From positions 1-14,014 of the forward strand of contig MHQM01000047.1 in assembly GCA_001820655.1 (NCBI GenBank): a stretch of 14,014 nt of DNA, in the 5' to 3' direction. Positions 5,856 through 12,299 of this stretch are shown here, in pieces. The notes beneath the pieces are model-generated. The model was not told where the DNA came from. It did not search any database and worked only from the letters and a program-made list of their open reading frames with translations. Source of the stretch: Candidatus Sungbacteria bacterium RIFCSPHIGHO2_02_FULL_52_23 (GTDB lineage: Bacteria > Patescibacteriota > Minisyncoccia > Sungbacterales > HO2-52-23). Within the stretch, counting starts at the first letter, position 1, and each line of letters opens with the position of its first letter. Position numbers and translations under genes: made by a program.

Positions 5856-7244
5856 TTAGTATCTTCGTCTGCCGAAATGGCGACTGCCACCTCCTGCTCC
5901 TCCGCCTCCTCCCCCGCCGCGCGATGGGAAGCGCGGGCCGCCGCTACCCGGACGCGTGCCTGCGCCGAATGGTCTTCGCGGCGGATTGCGCTGAAAGTCG
6001 CGCTCCGGAGCCGGGGCGACAGCCACGTGCGGAAGTTCGGAAGGTAATTCCGAAATTGACAATGTCTTGCGGGTCAGACGTTCAATCGCGCGCACCGCAT
6101 GGCGCTCGCTCGGAAGCGCAAAAGCGATTGCGTGTCCCCCGGCGCCCGCGCGCGCGGTACGCCCAATACGATGCACATAGTCTTCCGACACCGCAGGCAA
6201 GTCGTAATTGATGACAAGTTCAATGCCTTTGACGTCAATACCGCGCGATGCGATGTCGGTTGCCACAAGTACTCGATAGCGGCCGGTGCGAAATCCCTCC
6301 AATGCTTCGCGCCTCTGCCCGAGCGTGCGGTTTGAATGGATCTCCGCGGCATTGACGCCGATCGCGCGGATCGTGCGGACGATCCGCTTCACCCCGTGCT
6401 TGGTACGGGCAAATACGAGCGTGGATCCCTTATACTGCTCAAGTAGTTTTGCAAGAAGCGCTACTTTGCGCTCCTGCGGCACGATAAAAAGCTCCTGCGT
6501 CACGCGATCAGCGGTCGTCCCCGCAGTCGCAATCTCAACCTGTACGGGCAGCTTCATGTGCGCCGACGCCATTTTCATGATCTCGGGCGGCATGGTCGCG
6601 GAAAAAAGCATGGTCTGGCGCTCGCGCGGAAGTGCGGCGAATATCTTCTGTATCTGCGGCCAGAATCCCATATCAAGCATGCGATCCGCTTCATCCAGTA
6701 CAACAATCGCCGCCTGATCCAGACGTACGGTTTTCTGCTCCAGATGGTCTATAAGACGCCCGGGGGTCGCGATGATGACATTCGGACTGCGGCGAAGAGC
6801 CTGCATCTGCGGCCCAAACGACGCGCCGCCTATCAGGATCGCGGTGCGGATACCCATACTCTGGCCGACTTTACGAAACGTCTCCTCCACCTGCACGGCA
6901 AGCTCGCGGGTCGGGAGCACTACAAGACCCTGTTTTTTGAGCGCCGCGATCTGCTGTAGCATCGGGATGCCAAACGCAAGCGTCTTGCCCGTACCCGTCT
7001 GCGCGATGCCGACGACATCTTTGCCTTGTACCGCTATGGGGATCGCTTTTTCCTGGATCGGCGTGGGCGTCTTAAAATGAAGCCGCGCAAGGGCGTCCAA
7101 AAGAGCCGGCGCAATGCCGAGTCCGGTGAACCCCGTTAGAGAATTCACGCGAGGCGTTATACTTTGTGGTCGTCCCGCGAGAGACTGTTTCTCTAACGGG
7201 GTGAATCCTTTTTGATTTTTTTCTTCGTTGATGTGTTGATCCAT
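5856..7244 (-). CDS. DEAD-box ATP-dependent RNA helicase (RhlE-like) with repeat-encoded N-terminus and RG/G-rich tail
   Basis: A 462-residue cytosolic RNA helicase. The motifs are in order: Q-motif with F39 and TPIQEKAIP (about 60-69), Walker A AQTGTGKT (81-88), PTRELAVQ, TPGR, DEAD (184-187), SAT (215-217), LVFARTK, ATDIASRGID (328-337) and HRIGRTARAG (358-367). The tail from about 411 is rich in Arg, Gly and Pro, including SRGGGGGGGAGGGSRHFGRR, a likely flexible RNA-binding tail. Such RhlE-type helicases help remodel ribosome-assembly intermediates and mRNA, often in the cold. The start is set at ATG 7244. An upstream GTG at 7286 would translate part of palindromic element 2 and is unlikely. 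Residues about 14-40 are encoded by an inverted-repeat insertion (7130-7202). No Shine-Dalgarno is visible, and promoter sequence must lie in or beside element 2. Confidence 0.95.
   Translation of the reverse strand: MDQHINEEKNQKGFTPLEKQSLAGRPQSITPRVNSLTGFTGLGIAPALLDALARLHFKTPTPIQEKAIPIAVQGKDVVGIAQTGTGKTLAFGIPMLQQIAALKKQGLVVLPTRELAVQVEETFRKVGQSMGIRTAILIGGASFGPQMQALRRSPNVIIATPGRLIDHLEQKTVRLDQAAIVVLDEADRMLDMGFWPQIQKIFAALPRERQTMLFSATMPPEIMKMASAHMKLPVQVEIATAGTTADRVTQELFIVPQERKVALLAKLLEQYKGSTLVFARTKHGVKRIVRTIRAIGVNAAEIHSNRTLGQRREALEGFRTGRYRVLVATDIASRGIDVKGIELVINYDLPAVSEDYVHRIGRTARAGAGGHAIAFALPSERHAVRAIERLTRKTLSISELPSELPHVAVAPAPERDFQRNPPRRPFGAGTRPGSGGPRFPSRGGGGGGGAGGGSRHFGRRRY
7130..7202. repeat. 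Inverted repeat inserted in the helicase N-terminal coding region
   Basis: ACCCCGTTAGAGAA (7130-7143) and TTCTCTAACGGGGT (7189-7202) are perfect 14-bp inverted repeats around a 45-nt centre. Both arms are bordered by GGTGAA, on the outer side of the left arm and on the outer edge of the right arm. Each therefore looks like half of a larger palindrome of the form CTAACGGGGTGAACCCCGTTAG. In the helicase frame the arms read GFTPLEK and NSLTGFT. I have an unverified impression that such CCCCGTTAGA repeats, and LTGFT or GFTPLE residues, recur in Parcubacterial genes. Confidence 0.75.
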
Positions 7245-7251
7245 AATGGTT

Positions 7252-7414
7252 AAGATGATTGCAAACTCCCTTATTCTACTGCGCACGTAGAAATCTGGCT
7301 ACGGCTTCGTCCGTCCTCCTCAACGTATATTCTCCATATACGCTTTTGTCGTCCGTCCTCGCCTCGCTCAGATTTCTGCGTGTTCGCTACGAAACAGGAG
7401 TTTGTAATCATCTT
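7252..7414 (-). repeat. Nested palindromic element 2 (fills the gap between helicase and SGNH gene)
   Basis: A 163-bp foldback with the same plan as element 1, read on the minus strand. Outer arms 7252-7269 and 7397-7414 pair over 18 bp with one G-T wobble. Middle arms 7284-7296 and 7370-7382 pair over 13 bp with one G-T wobble. Plus-strand loop sequences are TATTCTACTGC (7272-7282) opposite TTCGCTACGAAA (7383-7394), and GGCTACGGC (7297-7305) opposite GCCTCGCTC (7361-7369). The paired motifs are again 20 nt apart on each arm (7278 to 7298 and 7364 to 7384). The core differs from element 1: a short CGTATAT stem near 7324-7342 remains, but TCGTCCGTCCTC occurs as a direct repeat (7307-7318, 7349-7360). 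Its edges are 7 nt from the helicase ATG and 17 nt from the SGNH gene. Confidence 0.85.
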
Positions 7415-7431
7415 TTTTTTCTTGTTAGACT

Positions 7432-8058
7432 ATGATAATTATGAAGACCGTTAATCTCTGTCTCTTGGGCGATAGCATCTCGTACGGCGCATGGGATGTA
7501 TCCGGCGGATGGGTAGACCGCCTGCGCTCGTACCTGCATGGCATCACTCTTGCCTCGCGCTTTCAATCATACTACTTCGCATATCACTTGGGCATCCCGG
7601 GCGACACGACGGGTGATGTCCTTGCGCGTCTCGGATATGAGACAGAAGCGCGCGAGCCGCATGTCATCGTCCTTGCCGTCGGCATCAACGACGCGCGATG
7701 GCGCGTACCGGAACAAATCCCTCATGTGGATGAAGCTGTGTTCCGCCGCAACATAGAGACACTGATTACGGAGGGACGCCGCTTCACCCAATCGCTCGTC
7801 TTCGTAGGGCTGACCTCGGTTGATGAATCCAAGACCATGCCCTTTGAGCCGAACTGCTATTTTGAAAATGAACGTATCCGGCGCTACGATACTATCATCA
7901 GGGAACTCACCGCGGCCGCAGGCGTGCTGTATCTATCCGCATACGACGCCCTGTCTCCTGCCGAGGATCTGGAAGACGGCCTGCACCCCAACGCCCGCGG
8001 ACACGAAAAACTATTTTTACTTGTCCGCGATTTTCTCCTGCAGTACAATCTCATTTGA
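7432..8058 (+). CDS. SGNH/GDSL-family hydrolase (lipase/esterase type)
   Basis: A 208-residue protein of the SGNH hydrolase fold, which uses a Ser-His catalytic pair, usually with Asp, to cleave ester or acyl bonds. All blocks are visible: block I LLGDSISYG with nucleophile S15, block II glycine near G57 in LGIPGDTTGD, block III GIND with N86, and block V DGLHPNARGH with D182 and H185. No signal peptide or membrane helix is seen, so it is probably cytosolic; the substrate cannot be named. ATG 7432 is used, but ATG 7441 three codons later (MKTVNLCLLGDS) is equally good. No Shine-Dalgarno precedes either, only a T-rich stretch. It is divergent from the helicase, and its TGA at 8056-8058 overlaps the arm of element 3. 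Confidence 0.92.
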   Translation: MIIMKTVNLCLLGDSISYGAWDVSGGWVDRLRSYLHGITLASRFQSYYFAYHLGIPGDTTGDVLARLGYETEAREPHVIVLAVGINDARWRVPEQIPHVDEAVFRRNIETLITEGRRFTQSLVFVGLTSVDESKTMPFEPNCYFENERIRRYDTIIRELTAAAGVLYLSAYDALSPAEDLEDGLHPNARGHEKLFLLVRDFLLQYNLI

Positions 8059-8225
8059 GCATGACAGGAAACCCCGTATTCTGCTACAATTGCATAATTC
8101 CGGCTACGAAGCCCATCGGCTCGCACTCGCCGTCCCGATTCGAATCGGGACGGCTCCTGCTCCGCCGGGGCTTCTCGCTCGGAATTATGCAATTTCGCAA
8201 CGAAAGAGGGTTCCCAGTCATGCTC
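8057..8225 (-). repeat. Nested palindromic element 3 (between convergent SGNH gene and typA)
   Basis: A 169-bp foldback with the plan of elements 1 and 2. Outer arms 8057-8075 and 8206-8225 begin with the perfect 9-bp repeat GAGCATGAC and continue imperfectly. Middle arms 8089-8101 and 8181-8193 are a perfect 13-bp inverted repeat. The core has AAGCCC (8109-8114) opposite GGGCTT (8168-8173) and a perfect 26-bp palindrome at 8129-8154. Conserved loops are TATTCTGCTACA (8077-8088) opposite TTCGCAACGAAA (8194-8205), and GGCTACG (8102-8108) opposite CTCGCTC (8174-8180), with 20-nt spacing on both arms. The outer arms contain the stop codons of both flanking genes. No T-run follows on either strand, so it is not a standard terminator, although a convergent gap is where one would be expected. 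Confidence 0.85.
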
Positions 8226-10014
8226 TAGACTGACGGCGCGTTTTATTGCGGTCAATTTCATTCAGAAATTGCTTGCGCAGGCGCACGCTCTTGGGCGTGA
8301 TCTCCAGATACTCGTCCTCTGTCATCACCTCAAGTCCCCGCTCAATCGTCATCGGAGATGGAGGCGTGAGTATGATGGATTCGTCCGATCCTGCGGCGCG
8401 CATGTTGCTCAACTGTTTGCCCTTGGTTGGATTGACCGACATCTCCTCGCCCTTTGCGGTATTGCCGATTACCATACCCTGATACACTTCAGTAGCGGGG
8501 CCGATATACAGTGTCCCGCGATCCTGGAGATTATAGAGCGAAAAGCCAAGAGCTTTGCCGTCCGCCATGGAAACCATGGATCCTGCGACGCGCTTTTTGA
8601 TCTCCCCCGCCCACGGGCGGAATCCGATCACGCGCGATGCAAGAATCCCCTCGCCTTTGGTATCCACCAAAAACTGGTTGCGATACCCAAGAAGACCGCG
8701 CGTCGGCCCCTCAAAGGAGAGGCGCACGGTCGCATCGTGCTGTGTCACCCCCGTAAGCGTAAATCCGCGGCCGCCCAGGCGCTCAATCACGACTCCCTGA
8801 TATTCGACCGGCGTGTCCACGATCACTTCTTCAAATGGCTCCGATTTCACGCCGTTTTCTTCGCGGATGATGACTTGCGGCTGGGAAACCTGCAGTTCAT
8901 ATCCCGCGCGGCGCATATTTTCAAGCAGGATTGCCACATGCAATTCTCCGCGTCCCGAGACCTTCAAACTCTCCGCGGATGAAAAATCAACTTTCAGTCC
9001 GACGTTTACCTCAAGCTCGCGCTCCAGATACTCACGGATCTGCCGCGACGTCACGAATTTCCCTTCGCGGCCCGCAAACGGAGAATTATTTACAAGAAAA
9101 TTGAGCTCAATGGTCGGCTGGTCAATCGCGATCGCCGGAAGCGGCTCGCCGTTTGGATCCGCCATGACGGTCTCACCGATATCAATATCCGGCAGGCCCG
9201 CGACAAGCACGATATCCCCAGCTGATGCCTCAGCGGCTTCCGTCTTCTCAAGCCCGCTGAAACTGAATATCTTATTGATCTTGCCGGTACGCGCAGTACC
9301 GTCGGGCTTTTTCACCCAGACACTCGCACCCGGCGCTACCGTGCCTTCATATACGCGCGCCACGGCAAGCCTGCCGAGAAAATTATCATAGCCGAGATTA
9401 AACGGCTGCAGACGCAGAGGTTTTGCGATCAGCGCGTCAGACGATGCGACAGGCACGTGCTCCAGGATCACATCAAGCAGAGGCATCAAATCAGACGATT
9501 CATCGGTGAGTTTGCGCCGGGCAACACCTGCGCGGCCGATCGCATACACCACGGGAAAGTTCGCCTGATCGTCGTCCGCGCCAAGTTCCAAAAAAAGCTC
9601 AAGCACCTGCTCTTCGCATCGCGCAGGATCGGCGGCGGGCTTGTCTATTTTATTGATCACTACGATCGGCTTGATGCCAAGTTCCAAAGACTTTTTCAGC
9701 ACAAAGCGCGTCTGCGGCATGGGACCCTCCTGCGCGTCCACCACCAGAAGCACGGAGTCAATGGAACGCAATACGCGCTCCACTTCCGATCCGAAGTCCG
9801 CGTGCCCCGGAGTATCTACGATATTGATCTTCGTATCTTTATAGAAGATCGCCGCATTTTTTGAGTAAATCGTAATGCCGCGCTCCTGCTCAAGCGTATT
9901 GGAATCCATAGACACGCCTTCTTTGACAGCGCCTGTTTGGCGCAAAATAGCGTCGGTCAGAGTAGTCTTGCCGTGGTCAACATGGGCAATGATAGCGATG
10001 TTCCGTATTTCCAT
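8218..10014 (-). CDS. typA: Translational GTPase TypA/BipA
   Basis: A 598-residue ribosome-associated GTPase related to EF-G, which takes part in 50S subunit assembly and stress or cold adaptation. GTPase motifs: G1 AHVDHGKT (10-17), G2 RGITI (45-49), G3 DTPGH (67-71) and G4 NKID (121-124). The TypA-specific [14 protein letters not shown] is present and separates it from LepA and EF-G. The C-terminal part has [55 protein letters not shown] and a TypA C-terminal domain ending near [16 protein letters not shown]. Length matches the family (about 600). ATG 10014 gives [18 protein letters not shown] as expected; a GGA sits immediately upstream, with no classic Shine-Dalgarno. The TGA at 8220-8218 lies inside the arm of element 3. 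A strong promoter and leader hairpin lie upstream. Confidence 0.98.
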   Translation of the reverse strand: MEIRNIAIIAHVDHGKTTLTDAILRQTGAVKEGVSMDSNTLEQERGITIYSKNAAIFYKDTKINIVDTPGHADFGSEVERVLRSIDSVLLVVDAQEGPMPQTRFVLKKSLELGIKPIVVINKIDKPAADPARCEEQVLELFLELGADDDQANFPVVYAIGRAGVARRKLTDESSDLMPLLDVILEHVPVASSDALIAKPLRLQPFNLGYDNFLGRLAVARVYEGTVAPGASVWVKKPDGTARTGKINKIFSFSGLEKTEAAEASAGDIVLVAGLPDIDIGETVMADPNGEPLPAIAIDQPTIELNFLVNNSPFAGREGKFVTSRQIREYLERELEVNVGLKVDFSSAESLKVSGRGELHVAILLENMRRAGYELQVSQPQVIIREENGVKSEPFEEVIVDTPVEYQGVVIERLGGRGFTLTGVTQHDATVRLSFEGPTRGLLGYRNQFLVDTKGEGILASRVIGFRPWAGEIKKRVAGSMVSMADGKALGFSLYNLQDRGTLYIGPATEVYQGMVIGNTAKGEEMSVNPTKGKQLSNMRAAGSDESIILTPPSPMTIERGLEVMTEDEYLEITPKSVRLRKQFLNEIDRNKTRRQSRA

Positions 10015-10043
10015 TCCGTAAAAAACTTAATTTCGTACAAATT

Positions 10044-10072
10044 AAAAGGCGGGGCAGACCTATCCGACCCGC
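10044..10072 (-). promoter_or_regulatory. Hairpin with short T-run in the typA leader
   Basis: On the minus strand GCGGG at 10072-10068 pairs with CCCGC at 10053-10049. The stem continues past one mismatch as CGGA with TCTG and closes with the loop TAGG. CTTTT follows (10048-10044). The predicted start of transcription is about 10073, so the hairpin would sit at the very 5' end of the mRNA. It could protect the 5' end or act as a weak attenuator. Confidence 0.45.
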
Positions 10073-10079
10073 AACGACA

Positions 10080-10108
10080 AATATAACATTATCCTATAGA
10101 TATGTCAA
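10080..10108 (-). promoter_or_regulatory. Predicted sigma70-type promoter of typA
   Basis: On the minus strand a perfect TTGACA (10108-10103) is followed by exactly 17 nt and TATATT (10085-10080), which matches the -10 consensus at five of six bases. The surroundings are AT-rich. It implies a leader of about 59 nt before the typA ATG. Confidence 0.75.
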
Positions 10109-10337
10109 TCTCTCTTGCGTTATAGATCACATTATTCGAGAAAAGCTACCGGAGTATCTTGCGGCAGGAATATGCTATGCTGAATCCATCGCTCTTGAGG
10201 CAGAAGTGCGATGAAGTTCTGAACAAACTATTCAAAATCAAGACGTGGCTACGGTAGCACTTTATTATGAGCTAATGCGGAGTCGCGCGTGAGTTTGCCA
10301 AAAGTTTCGGGCTGTAGTTGCTAAGATTCAACGCTAA
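10092..10337 (+). pseudogene. Possible degraded coding sequence in the typA-ABC gap
   Basis: The 385-nt gap 10015-10399 has no intact gene. It holds the typA promoter and hairpin at its left end. One plus-strand frame from 10092 stays open except for TGA at 10212 and 10290, and ends at TAA 10335. It reads protein-like stretches such as DHIIREKLPEYLAAGICYAE and TIQNQDVATVALYYELMRSR. TGA is a genuine stop elsewhere in this window, so if this was a gene it is now broken. No family was recognised, and a protein-like stretch can also be read on the opposite strand. Chance is a real alternative. Confidence 0.2.
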
Positions 10338-10345
10338 GCTAAAAT
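10318..10345 (+). promoter_or_regulatory. Possible promoter of the ABC exporter gene
   Basis: TTGCTA (10318-10323), a 16-nt spacer and TAAAAT (10340-10345) resemble a sigma70 promoter, with 4 of 6 and 5 of 6 matches. It would give a leader of about 48 nt. A 13-codon ORF, MNEEMILGLKMFP, starts at 10343 within it but has no supporting evidence as a gene. Confidence 0.3.
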
Positions 10346-10399
10346 GAATGAAGAGATGATTTTGGGTTTGAAAATGTTCCCATAGTGAAAGAATAGATT

Positions 10400-12226
10400 A
10401 TGTCTCAAGCCACCGAAAAACAAAAGACGATCCCCCTTTTTCTTATCAGTCGGATCAGGCGGAATACCGTGCGTCTTTGGCGAATTATAGCAGAAGAACA
10501 TGTAACACTTCTTGGCGGACTGACCGGTCTTTTTATACTACTTGCAGTCATTCCTTATGTGCAGTCCGCCAGTCGCGGTATTTTGATTGACGAACTGATT
10601 CGGCGATTCGGAAGCGGGATGATCGGGAATCGGCTGATACTCGCTGGCACTATTTTTATTATTTCCAGCGCCGGTATGGTATTTCTATCTACGGTGCAGG
10701 ATTATCTTTTGCGCCTGCTCGGATATGTCGCCAAAGAAAAACTTGAACTTGCCACGATCAGGAAACGCGGAGAGACCGATATCGCCTCACACGAAGATCC
10801 GAAGACGAGCGATCTTTTTACCAAGGTGGCGGAACAGGGGGTATGGCGCGCCGAGCAATTTTTTCAGCGGCAATTCTATTTCTTTCAGAATACTTTTGAA
10901 ATCCTGATCGGCGCGGCAGTGGTCGCGGCCTATGGCCCGTGGTCGTTTGTGATAGTCGTGATATGCACAGTACCGGAGCTTGCTGTCCAAATGCGCCACG
11001 GCCACGGGGCATGGAACATCTGGAATGCAAAGGCCGAAACGCGAAGGCGGTTTGGTGAAATGAGGATGCATTTTTACTGGTTACCGTGGATTACGGAGCT
11101 GAAGATATTTCAAAACGTCGGACATTTTGCTACGATCATCCGTGATATCCTTGTCGCGTTTCGCAAAGAGGAGACGAAAAACGAACGCAAGAGAATGCTG
11201 TGGGCGCTTGGCGCCAATACTCTTTCCCAGGCGGGATTTGCCTATGCCATTGTTTCGTTTCTTCTGCAGGCTGTGCGCGGCAGTTTGGAAATCGGCACAT
11301 TTACGTTTGTGGTCGCATCCCTCGTGGCCCTGCGCGTAGCGCTCTCAAGCTTTTTCACGAATCTTGGCAAACAGTTTGAGGATGGACTTTTTGTATCGGA
11401 TCTTTTTGCGATGCTTGAAGTTCCGGCCGCGATTTCCCGGCCTGCGGTTGGATTCTCGCCGGATCCGAGCCGTACGCCCACGATTACTTTTGAAGACGTA
11501 TCATTTGCTTATCCAGGCTCGCAAAAAAGGGCATTGTCGCATATCTCGCTTGTGATTCCTCAAGGCGAGAGGTTGGCTCTGGTCGGCGGCAATGGCTCGG
11601 GCAAGACTACGTTCGTCAAACTACTCTGCAGGTTTTATGATCCAACAGAAGGCAGGATTCTGATTGACGGCCGCGATCTTCGTACGATCAATCTTGAATC
11701 CTGGTATGCGATGCTTGGGGTGCTTTTTCAGGAGTACGCACACTATCATCTACTGGTAAGAGACGTGATCGCGCTCGGGAGGAGCGGGCATGAGCCGACA
11801 TTGGAAAAAATAAAAGCTGCAGCGCAAGCGAGTGAAGCGGATGCCTTTATTGAAGAGTGGGAATGGCAGTATGAACAGATGCTTGGAAAGTCATTTTCTC
11901 AAGGAGTTGAGCCGTCTATCGGCCAATGGCAGAAGCTTGCGCTTGCGCGTACCTTCTACCGCGATCCACGGGTATTAATTTTGGACGAGCCCACGTCATC
12001 CGTTGATGCAGAAGGAGAGGCGCATATCTTTGAACGGATTGAGAGCGCAGGACGCGAACGCACGGTTATTCTGATCTCACACCGCTTCTCCACGGTCCGT
12101 CATGCGGATCGGATTGCAGTTTTGGAAAACGGCGTTCTCACGGAACTCGGCGCTCATGAAAAACTTCTTGCGCATGACGGCACATACGCGCGGCTTTTCA
12201 AACTCCAAGCAAAAGGATACCAATAG
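10400..12226 (+). CDS. ABC transporter, fused permease and ATP-binding domains (exporter type)
   Basis: A 608-residue half-transporter. Residues about 1-340 form a membrane domain with hydrophobic segments (for example LLGGLTGLFILLAVIPYV) and residues about 365-600 the ATPase. ATPase motifs: Walker A GGNGSGKT (396-403), Q-loop Q444 in LFQE, Walker B VLILDEP (525-531), D-loop SSVD and H-loop H561 in ISHR. The signature is SIGQWQ (506-511) instead of LSGGQ. A variant with W after Q is known to me from related exporters, but the Ile in place of the third-position Gly is unusual. The organisation indicates a homodimeric or heterodimeric exporter with unknown substrate. There is no peptidase C39 domain. 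It is convergent with a radical SAM peptide-maturase-type gene, so export of a modified peptide is possible but unproven. ATG 10400 has only a weak purine-rich site (GAAAG) upstream. A terminator follows 21 nt after the stop. Confidence 0.93.
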   Translation: MSQATEKQKTIPLFLISRIRRNTVRLWRIIAEEHVTLLGGLTGLFILLAVIPYVQSASRGILIDELIRRFGSGMIGNRLILAGTIFIISSAGMVFLSTVQDYLLRLLGYVAKEKLELATIRKRGETDIASHEDPKTSDLFTKVAEQGVWRAEQFFQRQFYFFQNTFEILIGAAVVAAYGPWSFVIVVICTVPELAVQMRHGHGAWNIWNAKAETRRRFGEMRMHFYWLPWITELKIFQNVGHFATIIRDILVAFRKEETKNERKRMLWALGANTLSQAGFAYAIVSFLLQAVRGSLEIGTFTFVVASLVALRVALSSFFTNLGKQFEDGLFVSDLFAMLEVPAAISRPAVGFSPDPSRTPTITFEDVSFAYPGSQKRALSHISLVIPQGERLALVGGNGSGKTTFVKLLCRFYDPTEGRILIDGRDLRTINLESWYAMLGVLFQEYAHYHLLVRDVIALGRSGHEPTLEKIKAAAQASEADAFIEEWEWQYEQMLGKSFSQGVEPSIGQWQKLALARTFYRDPRVLILDEPTSSVDAEGEAHIFERIESAGRERTVILISHRFSTVRHADRIAVLENGVLTELGAHEKLLAHDGTYARLFKLQAKGYQ

Positions 12227-12247
12227 GGCTATCTTACGAATAAGGTA

Positions 12248-12285
12248 AAGCGGACAGAACGATGAAGTTCTATCCGCTTCTTTTT
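12248..12285 (+). terminator. Intrinsic terminator of the ABC exporter gene
   Basis: AAGCGGACAGAAC (12248-12260) pairs with GTTCTATCCGCTT (12267-12279), 12 of 13 positions, around the six-base loop GATGAA. CTTTTT follows (12280-12285). On the minus strand only TTT follows the stem, so it would terminate the convergent radical SAM gene less well. Confidence 0.92.
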
Positions 12286-12299
12286 GACCTCACTGGGTG

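Noticed and set aside
7245..7286. GTG start that would lengthen the helicase by 14 residues
   Set aside because: The added codons are arm and loop sequence of palindromic element 2, and the family needs no such residues. ATG 7244 is simpler.
2308..8225. The three nested palindromes as intrinsic terminators or integron attC sites
   Set aside because: None is followed by a T-run on either strand. The conserved motifs do not fit the GTTRRRY / RYYYAAC boxes of attC, and no integrase is present.
8269..8982. 237-codon plus-strand open frame opposite typA
   Set aside because: It lies wholly inside typA on the other strand, and its translation shows no recognisable motif. typA has all its family motifs, so this is a shadow frame.
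10343..10384. 13-codon ORF MNEEMILGLKMFP as a RiPP precursor
   Set aside because: It is too short, has no ribosome binding site, and has no Cys, Gly or leader-like features.
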